From: an uncultured Lachnospiraceae bacterium
GTDB taxonomy: Bacteria; Bacillota; Clostridia; Lachnospirales; Lachnospiraceae
Assembly (NCBI GenBank): GCA_937915975.1
Contig: CALGGL010000030.1
Span: 1-9,349, forward strand
Reading direction: 5' to 3'
DNA length: 9,349 bases
Shown here: one piece after another, positions 1-5,892 of the stretch
Layout: each line of letters opens with the position of its first letter
Position numbering within the stretch: position 1 is the stretch's first letter
The notes under the pieces: generated by a model
Database searches by the model: none
Told to the model about the DNA's origin: nothing
The model's input: only the letters and a program-made list of their open reading frames with translations
Translations under genes and position numbers: made by a program

Positions 1-831
1 AACATTTTCTTTTACCTGCTCCGGACTGTTCTCCTCCGCATGCCAGTATATACCAACCTTAAGGCCGGCTTCTTTTGCCTTTTCAATATTACTCTTATAA
101 TATCTATCTGTGTACTGGCTGCCATCATCAAAGCCTCCGATTCTGATAATAACAAAATCACAGCCTGCATTTTTCACCTGAGTATAATCCACATCCTCCT
201 GCCATCTTGAAACATCTATACCAAGGGATGTACCGTCATTTTTATATATGGATTTGAAGGTTTCAAAATCCTCCTTCTCCCCGGAAGCTTCTCCGCCACC
301 GCTATAGGCATCCACAACATTGACTGTCATATTTCCATTTGTGGTATGTCCTGCATCATCAGTTAAAGTAAGCTTAAGCTCATATGTCCCTGTCTCTGAT
401 GTATTGACCTCACCATCAACCGTAAGCTCCGGGGATCTGTCAACATCATCTATATAGCTTACATAGTCAACCAGATAAAATGATGAGCCTTTCAATATCT
501 CCATGCTCTTGGGAAGGCTAAGAAAAACAGGATTTTTCGTATCATCAGCTACTGTTAGCTCCCTTCTTGGCTCCTCAGTCATCTCCTCTGTTGTGATTTC
601 CGTGGTAGCCTCTGTGGTGGCTTCAGTCGTAGCCTCTGTAGTGGCTTCCGTGGTATCAGCCTCAGTATCAGCATCTGCAAGCTCTGTTGTTTCTGACGCT
701 TCTTCCTTGTTATTCTCAGGCATCTGAGACATCATATCTGTTACACCCTTTTTGATAAACAGAACAAGAGCTGCCATAACAACAAGACCAATAATATAAA
801 GTACTACTTTCTTTGCGATTCCATTATTCAT
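1..831 (-). CDS. Membrane-anchored GH25 (lysozyme-type) muramidase, C-terminus beyond window
   Basis: The 277 visible residues begin at ATG 831 and stay open to the left edge, so the C-terminus is missing. A hydrophobic segment at residues about 8-26, with no obvious cleavage site, should act as a signal anchor. Residues 60-83 are a Thr/Glu-rich TTEA repeat, a typical wall-spanning spacer. Residues about 92-173 look like a bacterial Ig-like domain ending in TDDAGHTTNGNMTVNVVD. From about residue 203 the glycoside hydrolase family 25 fold starts with GIDVSRWQ (D206 is the usual first active-site Asp), followed by AGCDFVIIRIGG and AGLKVGIYWHAEE; the later catalytic DxE pair would lie off the window. 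The family cleaves the MurNAc-GlcNAc bond in peptidoglycan. The start lies 4 bp after the atpC stop and lacks a strong Shine-Dalgarno, so translation may be coupled to atpC. The family assignment is firm; the exact role (autolysin, remodelling) is inferred. Confidence 0.88.
   Translation of the reverse strand, partial: MNNGIAKKVVLYIIGLVVMAALVLFIKKGVTDMMSQMPENNKEEASETTELADADTEADTTEATTEATTEATTEATTEITTEEMTEEPRRELTVADDTKNPVFLSLPKSMEILKGSSFYLVDYVSYIDDVDRSPELTVDGEVNTSETGTYELKLTLTDDAGHTTNGNMTVNVVDAYSGGGEASGEKEDFETFKSIYKNDGTSLGIDVSRWQEDVDYTQVKNAGCDFVIIRIGGFDDGSQYTDRYYKSNIEKAKEAGLKVGIYWHAEENSPEQVKENV
583..654 (-). repeat. 24-bp in-frame tandem repeat encoding TTEATTEA
   Basis: Three 24-bp units lie inside the GH25 gene, the third degenerate. 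They encode TTEATTEA, TTEATTEA and TTEITTEE (residues 60-83). The first two units share an alternating GAA/GAG and GCC/GCT codon pattern, so the DNA unit is 24 bp, not 12 bp. This suggests duplication at the DNA level. The stretch is probably an extended wall-spanning linker, and copy number may vary between strains without breaking the frame. Confidence 0.8.
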
Positions 832-835
832 TATT

Positions 836-1252
836 TCAACTACCGCCCATATATTTGTCTCTGCCGGAAAGACGTGCCATAGCTCTTGCAAGGGACGCCC
901 TTGAAATGTGATACTCCATAATACTTTGCTTTTGTGCCAGTTGCTCCATAGCCCTTTCCTTTGCTTCCTTAGCACGAAAAGCGTCGATCTCCTCAGGCGC
1001 TTCTGCAGAATACACCAGCACATCCACCTGGTTGTGGTCACATTTCAACATACCATCTGAAGTTATAGCCACATGCTCCTTGCCATCCGGCGTCTTGAAA
1101 CGCATCTCTCCAATCTCGACAGCAGTGGTCATGCTTTCATGGTTAGCCATAATGCCCATCTTGCCGTCAGCTCCGGTGAATACAAGCATCTCGCACTCAC
1201 CCTCGTAAAAGACTCGGTCGCAGGCTATTATTTTCAAAGTAAATGTATTCAT
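836..1252 (-). CDS. atpC: F1Fo ATP synthase epsilon subunit, isolated from the rest of the atp operon
   Basis: This is a full-length 138-residue epsilon subunit. Residues 1-84 form the N-terminal beta-sandwich, including GADGKMGIMANHES (family pattern MGIMANHxP), and residues about 86-131 form the two C-terminal helices. The IDAFRA sequence at 89-94 matches the I(L)DxxRA ATP-binding motif described for Bacillus-type epsilon subunits, and the second helix carries ARAMARL. Epsilon links the rotor to the c-ring and can extend its C-terminal helices towards the beta DELSEED loop to inhibit ATP hydrolysis. The ribosome binding site AAAGGA (1258-1263) lies 5 nt before ATG 1252. The gene follows a chimera that carries only the C-terminal end of beta, and precedes a lysozyme gene by 4 bp. 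None of atpB, E, F, H, A or G is nearby. The identification is secure; whether this epsilon serves the cell's main F1 is unknown. Confidence 0.95.
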   Translation of the reverse strand: MNTFTLKIIACDRVFYEGECEMLVFTGADGKMGIMANHESMTTAVEIGEMRFKTPDGKEHVAITSDGMLKCDHNQVDVLVYSAEAPEEIDAFRAKEAKERAMEQLAQKQSIMEYHISRASLARAMARLSGRDKYMGGS

Positions 1253-1272
1253 ACTTTTCCTTTCTTTGTTCC

Positions 1273-1322
1273 AAATTGCTGTTTAGTTCATTTATCTTTT
1301 AGCGAAAACTAAACAGCAATTT
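1273..1322. repeat. Perfect 16-bp inverted repeat between the beta-fragment chimera and atpC
   Basis: The arm AAATTGCTGTTTAGTT (1273-1288) is exactly complementary to 1307-1322, with an 18-nt loop between. The right arm overlaps the TAA stop codon of the upstream chimera (1321-1323), and the left arm ends about 10 nt before the atpC Shine-Dalgarno. The stem is AT-rich (4 G/C of 16 pairs) and has no T-tract on either strand, so it is not a standard intrinsic terminator. It could be an mRNA stability or processing hairpin that uncouples the two genes, or a rearrangement scar. Confidence 0.85.
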
Positions 1323-1809
1323 ACAGCTTAGAAGCCTTCTCCTTCACATCTTCAATAGTACCTACGTTAAAGAAAGCTGCCTCCGGATACTCATCCATCT
1401 CACCGGAAAGAATTGCCTTGAAGCCCTGAATGGTCTTCTCTATCGGTACGAATTCTCCCGGAACTCCTGTAAAGTTCTCAGCCACATGGAAGGGCTGTGA
1501 TAAGAAACGCTGCATCTTTCTTGCACGGTATACAGTAAGCTTATCCTCATCGGAAAGCTCTTCCCCATCGTAAGAATCGCCTTTTTCCGGGGCTTCTGTC
1601 TCGTCAGAAACTTCTTCTCCTGAACTTTCTTCCTCATCAGATGCTTTCTTATCATCAAAAGCCTCTTCAACATCATCGGCTTGGGACTCCTCTGCTTCGG
1701 CTTCTTCAACATCCGCACCGTCAAAAGCTTCATCCAAAAGAGGCTTTCCGCATACCTTACATATTTTTTCATCATCGGAATAAATCATTCCGCAACATTT
1801 TTTACTCAT
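1321..1809 (-). CDS. Chimera: zinc-ribbon-like N-terminus, acidic linker, C-terminal 80 residues of F1-ATPase beta
   Basis: Three parts are visible in this 162-residue protein. Residues 1-24 hold C5, C6, C17 and C20 (KKCCG, then CKVCGKPL), a short zinc-ribbon-like knuckle whose first half is CC rather than CxxC. Residues 25-84 are low-complexity linker, about half Asp/Glu. From residue 83, [40 protein letters not shown] and [21 protein letters not shown] match the C-terminal helical domain of ATP synthase beta, from the DELSEED loop to the natural end. The P-loop and whole nucleotide-binding domain are absent, so it cannot be a catalytic beta subunit. A strong GGGAG lies 6 nt before ATG 1809. 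The gene is 28 nt behind POR beta and just ahead of atpC, whose product contacts the DELSEED loop in F1. It may be a functional epsilon-binding or regulatory protein, or a deletion remnant of an atp operon. The beta homology is very likely; the function is unknown. Confidence 0.88.
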   Translation of the reverse strand: MSKKCCGMIYSDDEKICKVCGKPLLDEAFDGADVEEAEAEESQADDVEEAFDDKKASDEEESSGEEVSDETEAPEKGDSYDGEELSDEDKLTVYRARKMQRFLSQPFHVAENFTGVPGEFVPIEKTIQGFKAILSGEMDEYPEAAFFNVGTIEDVKEKASKL

Positions 1810-1837
1810 ATAAATCTCCCGAAATAGAATTCATAAT

Positions 1838-2770
1838 CTATCTTGCGCACTTATAAAGAAGCTCTTCCCATCTTCTGTCCACCTCTTCCTGATACTTTAC
1901 AAGAAGCTCTTCGTTTTCAGGCTTGAAAAGGTGCTTAAATCTTCCCTGTGGTCTTAAGAAATCTTCGATAGGAAGCTTCTTTTTCGGCTCATAATTAAGA
2001 ATCCATCTTCCCTCTATGACCTCAAACAAAGGCCAGTAACAGGTTTCAACCGCAAGCTTACATATCTTCATTATATCTGAGGTCTCATATCTCCAGCCTC
2101 TCGGACACGGAGACATAACATTTAAGAAAGCTGCACCCGGAGTATAGATTGCTCTTTCCGCCTTCTCATACAAATCTTTCATAGTGCCGATAAGTGTAGA
2201 CTGTCCCACGTAAGGGATGTCATGATTGGCTATAATCGAAGCAAGATCCTTACGATTCTGCATCTTACCAACAGAATTCTTACCTACCGGTGTAGTGGTA
2301 GTATCCGCATACATAGGTGTAGCGGATGAACGCTGAATTCCTGTATTCATATATGCACCGTTGTCATAGCACACATAAACAAGATCATGATTTCTTTCCA
2401 TGGCACCCGATAAGGACTGAAGTCCTATATCATAAGTACCACCGTCACCACCAAAGGTAATGAACTTATAGTTATCCTTTATCTTACCCTTTTTCTTAAG
2501 TGCGTAATAAGCTGTTTCAACACCTGAAAGAGTTGAGCCTGCATTTTCAAATGCATTGTGAATATAGCTGTCCTCCCAGGCAGTATAAGGATACATAAAG
2601 CTTGATACCTCAAGACAGCCGGTAGCATTACCTATAACTGCCTTATCCTCAGGCTTTAACGCACGAAGAACTGTTCTTACGGTAATCGTACCGCCACAGC
2701 CTGCACACATTCTGTGACCGGGAGCAAGACGTTCCGGTTTACTCATTACTTCTTTAAAATTAAATGCCAT
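1838..2770 (-). CDS. porB: Pyruvate:ferredoxin oxidoreductase, beta subunit (TPP- and Fe-S-binding)
   Basis: This catalytic subunit binds thiamine pyrophosphate and one [4Fe-4S] cluster. The expected cysteines are C22 and C25 (MCAGCGG), C52 (NATGC) and C221 (SPCPRGW). The TPP/Mg motif is GGDGGTYDIG (107-116) followed by CYDNGAYMNTGIQRS (134-148). At 310 residues it has normal length for a four-subunit enzyme. With alpha it oxidatively decarboxylates pyruvate and CoA to acetyl-CoA and CO2 and passes electrons through delta to ferredoxin, in the cytoplasm. It starts 16 nt after the alpha stop, with GGGAGG 9 nt before ATG 2770. The DNGAYMNTG and TTTTPVGK features resemble pyruvate rather than branched-chain enzymes, but 2-ketoisovalerate or another 2-oxoacid cannot be fully excluded. 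Confidence 0.93.
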   Translation of the reverse strand: MAFNFKEVMSKPERLAPGHRMCAGCGGTITVRTVLRALKPEDKAVIGNATGCLEVSSFMYPYTAWEDSYIHNAFENAGSTLSGVETAYYALKKKGKIKDNYKFITFGGDGGTYDIGLQSLSGAMERNHDLVYVCYDNGAYMNTGIQRSSATPMYADTTTTPVGKNSVGKMQNRKDLASIIANHDIPYVGQSTLIGTMKDLYEKAERAIYTPGAAFLNVMSPCPRGWRYETSDIMKICKLAVETCYWPLFEVIEGRWILNYEPKKKLPIEDFLRPQGRFKHLFKPENEELLVKYQEEVDRRWEELLYKCAR

Positions 2771-2786
2771 CTCGTTTTACCTCCCA

Positions 2787-3968
2787 CTACTGTCTAAGTC
2801 CGATATACTTAAACTGTTCTATCTCTTTGTTACCATTCATTATATCGATAAGCTCTTCAAATACACCCTCGGCTGCTTCAACCGTATAATCACGACCGCC
2901 AATTCCATAGAAATAATTAATTGCGGTACAATTTGATTTTGCATCATAAAGAGCTGATTTAATCTCTGAACCAAGAGGTCCTCCATAAGCAGAAAAGCTC
3001 TCTGCTCTATCAAGTATAGCTGCATACTTCACATTTTTCAAAGCTTCTGCAATTTCTTCTCCCGGGAAAGGTCTGAATACTCTTATCTTGAGAACACCTG
3101 CCTTAATTCCTTTCTCACGAAGCTTATCAACAGCCTCCTTAGAGGTACCTGCTGCAGAACCGATTATAACGATTGCCACATCGGCATCAGAGGTCTTATA
3201 TTCCTCAAAAAATCCATAGCTTCTTCCTGATATGGCTTCGAACTCTTTAGCTACATCAAGGATAACCTTTTTGGCATTTTTCATAGCCATTCTCTGGTTA
3301 TATTTTGTCTCCATATAAAATGGTGAATTGGCATATGGGCCAACAGCCATAGGCATCTCACTGTTTAAAAGATAATTCTCAGGGTTATATTCACCAACAA
3401 AATTTCTTACAACCTCTGTTTCCAGAAGTTCGATATTTTCTACTGCATGACTTGTAATAAAGCCGTCCTGACATGCCATAAAAGGAAGCTTTACATCAGG
3501 ATGCTCCGCAATCCTAAAGGACTGGATGAAGTTATCATATGCCTCCTGATTATTTTCGGCATAAATCTGAATCCAGCCTGAATCTCTTGCTCCCATACTG
3601 TCGGAATGGTCGCAGTTTATATTGATAGGTCCTGTCAAGGCTCTGTTTACAAGTGCGAGAACTATAGGAAGCCTGTCCGAAGCGGCAACATAAAGAATCT
3701 CCCACATATAAGCAAGTCCGCATGATGATGTTGCGGTAAGTGCTCTTGCGCCCGCTGCGCTTGCTCCTAAAGCAGCACTCATCGAGCTGTGCTCTGACTC
3801 AACAGGTATAAATTCCGTATCCATCTCACCGTTTGCAATAAAGGTAGAAACCATCTGCGGTATCTCTGTTGAAGGTGTAATAGGGAAGGCTGCCATAACA
3901 TCCGGATTAATCTGCTTAATCGCATAGGAAACGGCTTCATTTCCTGACATTCTTTCACGAATAGACAT
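2787..3968 (-). CDS. porA: Pyruvate:ferredoxin oxidoreductase, alpha subunit
   Basis: The 393 residues cover the pyrimidine-binding and transketolase C-terminal-like domains of the alpha subunit. AAFPITPSTEI (26-36) contains the Thr that contacts substrate in related enzymes (T31). VESEHSSMSAALGASAAGAR (56-75) contains the conserved Glu/His segment next to the TPP aminopyrimidine. TATSSCGLAYMWE and ALVNRALTGPI follow, with the expected substrate-binding Arg near 109. The C-terminal part, from about residue 260 (VAIVIIGSAAGTSKEAVDKL), is domain II, where KIRVFRPFP is a family signature. The start overlaps the delta region closely: the AAGGAGGG ribosome binding site lies inside the end of the delta gene and only one base separates the delta TAA from ATG 3968, so translation is probably coupled. 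Length and motifs are normal and no damage is seen. Confidence 0.93.
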   Translation of the reverse strand: MSIRERMSGNEAVSYAIKQINPDVMAAFPITPSTEIPQMVSTFIANGEMDTEFIPVESEHSSMSAALGASAAGARALTATSSCGLAYMWEILYVAASDRLPIVLALVNRALTGPININCDHSDSMGARDSGWIQIYAENNQEAYDNFIQSFRIAEHPDVKLPFMACQDGFITSHAVENIELLETEVVRNFVGEYNPENYLLNSEMPMAVGPYANSPFYMETKYNQRMAMKNAKKVILDVAKEFEAISGRSYGFFEEYKTSDADVAIVIIGSAAGTSKEAVDKLREKGIKAGVLKIRVFRPFPGEEIAEALKNVKYAAILDRAESFSAYGGPLGSEIKSALYDAKSNCTAINYFYGIGGRDYTVEAAEGVFEELIDIMNGNKEIEQFKYIGLRQ

Positions 3969-3969
3969 A

Positions 3970-4278
3970 TTAAATTCCCTCCTTCATAGTTATTGCGCCA
4001 AAGCTGCAGGCCTTTTCACATATGCCGCAGCCCTTACAGTGATCCAAATCAAAATCCTGTCTCTTTCCATCCTTTACTGCTATACAGCTGTCAGGACAAA
4101 CAGGAGTACAAAGTAAGCACTGTGTACATTTATTCCAATCTATAACAGGTGTCTTTACTCTCCACTCACCGGTGTGAAACTCTCTGGCACCGCCTCCTCC
4201 ATATATCTGATTACCAGGTGTAATGTCATAATATGGACTTTTTTCATTTATTTTAGATAAATCTGATGCCTGTGCCAT
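3970..4278 (-). CDS. porD: Pyruvate:ferredoxin oxidoreductase, delta subunit (2x[4Fe-4S] ferredoxin-like)
   Basis: This 102-residue electron-transfer subunit has two classical [4Fe-4S] motifs. They are C51-x2-C54-x2-C57-x3-C61 and C81-x2-C84-x2-C87-x3-C91. An extra C65 follows the first motif. The N-terminal 48 residues are the usual extension, with a GEWRVKTPVID segment just before the first cluster, as in Thermotoga- and archaeal-type delta subunits. It carries electrons from the TPP-proximal cluster of beta to free ferredoxin. ATG 4278 follows the gamma TAA with no gap, and its GGAGGTG ribosome binding site is inside the last codons of gamma, so the two are translationally coupled. The order gamma-delta-alpha-beta is the classical order of the four-subunit enzyme. 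Confidence 0.94.
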   Translation of the reverse strand: MAQASDLSKINEKSPYYDITPGNQIYGGGGAREFHTGEWRVKTPVIDWNKCTQCLLCTPVCPDSCIAVKDGKRQDFDLDHCKGCGICEKACSFGAITMKEGI

Positions 4279-4851
4279 TTATTTCACCTCCTCAAATGCC
4301 ATCTTAAGAGCATTCATATTTCCTTCTATAACCTCAGGCTTCTTGGCAAATTTGTGCTTGTAGGAAGCCTCCATCTCTGACAGAAATACATCCTTATCCA
4401 TTATGTCCGCAACCTTAACTATCGCTGCAAGCATAGGCGAATTAGGAAAATATTTTCCGAGTGTTTCCATGGATACCTTATGTGCATCTATGGTATATAC
4501 CCTGCCCTCATAGCCCTTAAGCAAGGGAATGATTTCCTTCTTATCCTGTGAGGTATTAATTACAATGGCACCATCCTTTGAAAGTCCCTTTGTTACATCC
4601 ACCGAATGAAGCAGTGTTTCATCAACAACCACAACAAAATCAGGATTATATATATTGGAATGGACTCTTATCGGCTTATCTCCTATTCGGTTATATGCCG
4701 TAATCGGTGCACCCATTCTCTCAGGTCCGTATTCAGGAAATCCCTGAACATACATACCCGTATTAAATGCTACATCCGCCAGAAGCAAAGCTGCTGTCTT
4801 GGCTCCCTGGCCACCCCGTCCATGCCATCTGATTTCAATACTCTTTTCCAT
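4279..4851 (-). CDS. porG: Pyruvate:ferredoxin oxidoreductase, gamma subunit
   Basis: This is the first gene of the operon, 190 residues, with the gamma-domain signatures RWHGRGGQGAKTAA (8-21) and FPEYGPERMGAPI (38-50). VVVDETLL (74-81) and FPNSPMLAAIVKV (135-147) are also typical. In single-chain PFOR this is domain III; here it is separate. It contributes to CoA binding and assembly of the complex. GGAG lies 10 nt upstream of ATG 4851, and a good promoter with a Fur-like palindrome lies further upstream (4891-4963). The protein is complete and of normal length. The substrate could be another 2-oxoacid, since gamma alone does not discriminate. Confidence 0.93.
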   Translation of the reverse strand: MEKSIEIRWHGRGGQGAKTAALLLADVAFNTGMYVQGFPEYGPERMGAPITAYNRIGDKPIRVHSNIYNPDFVVVVDETLLHSVDVTKGLSKDGAIVINTSQDKKEIIPLLKGYEGRVYTIDAHKVSMETLGKYFPNSPMLAAIVKVADIMDKDVFLSEMEASYKHKFAKKPEVIEGNMNALKMAFEEVK

Positions 4852-4890
4852 CTGTGTAAATCTCCTAACAAAAAATAAAACATTATTATC

Positions 4891-4930
4891 TGATAAAGTT
4901 TATCAAAAAATACTGATATTTGATAAACTT
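4891..4930 (-). promoter_or_regulatory. Fur-family-like operator and overlapping inverted repeat in the POR leader
   Basis: Positions 4891-4905 read TGATAAAGTTTATCA, a perfect 7-1-7 palindrome. It matches 12 of 14 fixed positions of the Bacillus Fur consensus TGATAATNATTATCA. A third exact half-site, TGATAAA, lies at 4921-4927, and a 12-bp inverted repeat pairs 4896-4907 with 4919-4930. The cluster lies between the -10 box and the ribosome binding site, near +1 to +37 of the predicted transcript, where a repressor would block elongation. An alternative is a short AT-rich 5' hairpin. The palindrome is seen; Fur binding is inferred. Confidence 0.55.
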
Positions 4931-4934
4931 CTTT

Positions 4935-4963
4935 ATTATATACTAAAACCTTCTAAAATTCAA
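4935..4963 (-). promoter_or_regulatory. SigA-type promoter of the POR operon
   Basis: On the minus strand the -35 box is TTGAAT (4958-4963) and the -10 box is a perfect TATAAT (4935-4940), separated by 17 nt. Transcription should start near 4928, about 77 nt ahead of ATG 4851. No clear terminator separates it from the ZIP gene upstream, so some readthrough is possible. Confidence 0.7.
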
Positions 4964-5024
4964 ACTTTTTAGCAAGCCTTATTTTACCATCCCGTTAAAG
5001 CTCATAATTATGCATTGTCAATTT

Positions 5025-5810
5025 TTATCCGAGGGCAACGTCAAGTATCATCATTAGTACAAAGCCAAACGCAAAGCCTATGGTTCCTATATTGGAATGT
5101 TCACCCTCTGCCGACTCGGGTATAAGCTCCTCAACCACCACGTAAATCATAGCTCCGGCGGCAAACGCCAAGAGATAAGGCATAATCCCTACAAGATATG
5201 CCGAAAGCCAGATGGTAAGAAGTGCTCCCACCGGTTCAACAGCGCCGGATAAGGTTCCGTATATAAACGCCTTAAGCTTTCCGGTTCCCGCCGCACATAC
5301 CGGCATGGATATAATCGCTCCCTCCGGAAAGTTTTGAACTGCTATACCAATTGCAAGTGCAAGTGCACCCATAAAGGTTATGGTCGTTTCTCCCGAACGT
5401 ACTCCGGCAAATGTAACTCCTACAGCCATGCCCTCCGGTATATTATGAAGTGTAACCGCAAGTATAAGCATGGTGGATTTCTTTAGTGAGACCTTGGGGC
5501 CCTCAGCTTTTTCCTCATTTACGTGAAGGTGCGGAATTATTTTATCAAGGATTAATAAAAAGAAGATTCCGAGCATTATTCCGACTGCTGCCGGAACAAA
5601 GGAAAGCTTTCCCATATTATCCTCCTCAGACATATCTATGGCCGGAATTATAAGCGACCAAACCGAAGCAGCAATCATAATTCCGGCTGCAAAGCCCGAC
5701 AAAGCCTTTTGAACATTAAGATTCATTTCCTTTTTCATAAAAAAAACACAGGCGGAGCCAAGTGTAGTTCCCAAAAAAGGAATCAACAAAGCACACATTA
5801 TCTCTTTCAT
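5025..5810 (-). CDS. ZIP-family divalent metal transporter (GufA/ZupT-like)
   Basis: The 261-residue integral membrane protein has about eight hydrophobic segments. It carries both ZIP metal-site motifs: HNIPEG in helix 4 (122-127) and QNFPEG in helix 5 (159-164), with EELIPE (227-232) in a later helix. The loop between helices 3 and 4 has a small PHLHV His pair (94 and 96) and a charged stretch to about 111. ZIP proteins of this type import zinc, iron or manganese into the cytoplasm. The start ATG 5810 has GGAG 8 nt upstream and an extended -10 promoter at 5843-5851. It lies directly upstream of the POR promoter with the Fur-like box, which is suggestive for metal supply to Fe-S enzymes. The metal cannot be told from the sequence. 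Confidence 0.92.
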   Translation of the reverse strand: MKEIMCALLIPFLGTTLGSACVFFMKKEMNLNVQKALSGFAAGIMIAASVWSLIIPAIDMSEEDNMGKLSFVPAAVGIMLGIFFLLILDKIIPHLHVNEEKAEGPKVSLKKSTMLILAVTLHNIPEGMAVGVTFAGVRSGETTITFMGALALAIGIAVQNFPEGAIISMPVCAAGTGKLKAFIYGTLSGAVEPVGALLTIWLSAYLVGIMPYLLAFAAGAMIYVVVEELIPESAEGEHSNIGTIGFAFGFVLMMILDVALG

Positions 5811-5842
5811 ATCAATATCTCCATATCTACATATTTCGGCTG

Positions 5843-5851
5843 ATTATAACA
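5843..5851 (-). promoter_or_regulatory. Extended -10 promoter of the ZIP transporter gene
   Basis: The minus strand reads TGTTATAAT: a perfect TATAAT (5843-5848) preceded by the TGn extension (5849-5851). No good -35 box is seen at the right distance, as is common for extended -10 promoters. It lies about 33 nt before the ZIP start codon. Confidence 0.55.
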
Positions 5852-5892
5852 TCTATATGCAAGCTAAGACCATTTATGACAAAATACATTTT

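Noticed and set aside
503..727. Plus-strand Val/Ser-rich open frame of 74 codons
   Set aside because: It is the antisense shadow of the TTEA repeat and surrounding GH25 coding sequence; there is no ribosome binding site and its repeats follow from the repeat on the other strand.
1273..1322. Intrinsic terminator before atpC
   Set aside because: The inverted repeat is real, but the stem is AT-rich and neither strand has a T-tract after it.
1440..1775. Minus-strand open frame of 111 codons inside the chimera gene
   Set aside because: It is a different frame of the acidic linker and beta-tail coding sequence. The main frame has the ribosome binding site, and its C-terminal half matches ATP synthase beta all the way to the natural end.
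1321..1809. Frameshifted or broken full-length atpD
   Set aside because: The upstream bases are POR beta and its short gap, and the linker and cysteine region share nothing with the beta nucleotide-binding domain in any frame that I could see, so it is a fusion or truncation and not a simple frameshift.
4891..4905. CRP/FNR-type or Rex-type operator
   Set aside because: The TGAT and ATCA parts are 7 nt apart, not the 4 nt of FNR sites, and the sequence lacks the TTGTTAA half-site of Rex; the 7-1-7 Fur-family symmetry fits better.
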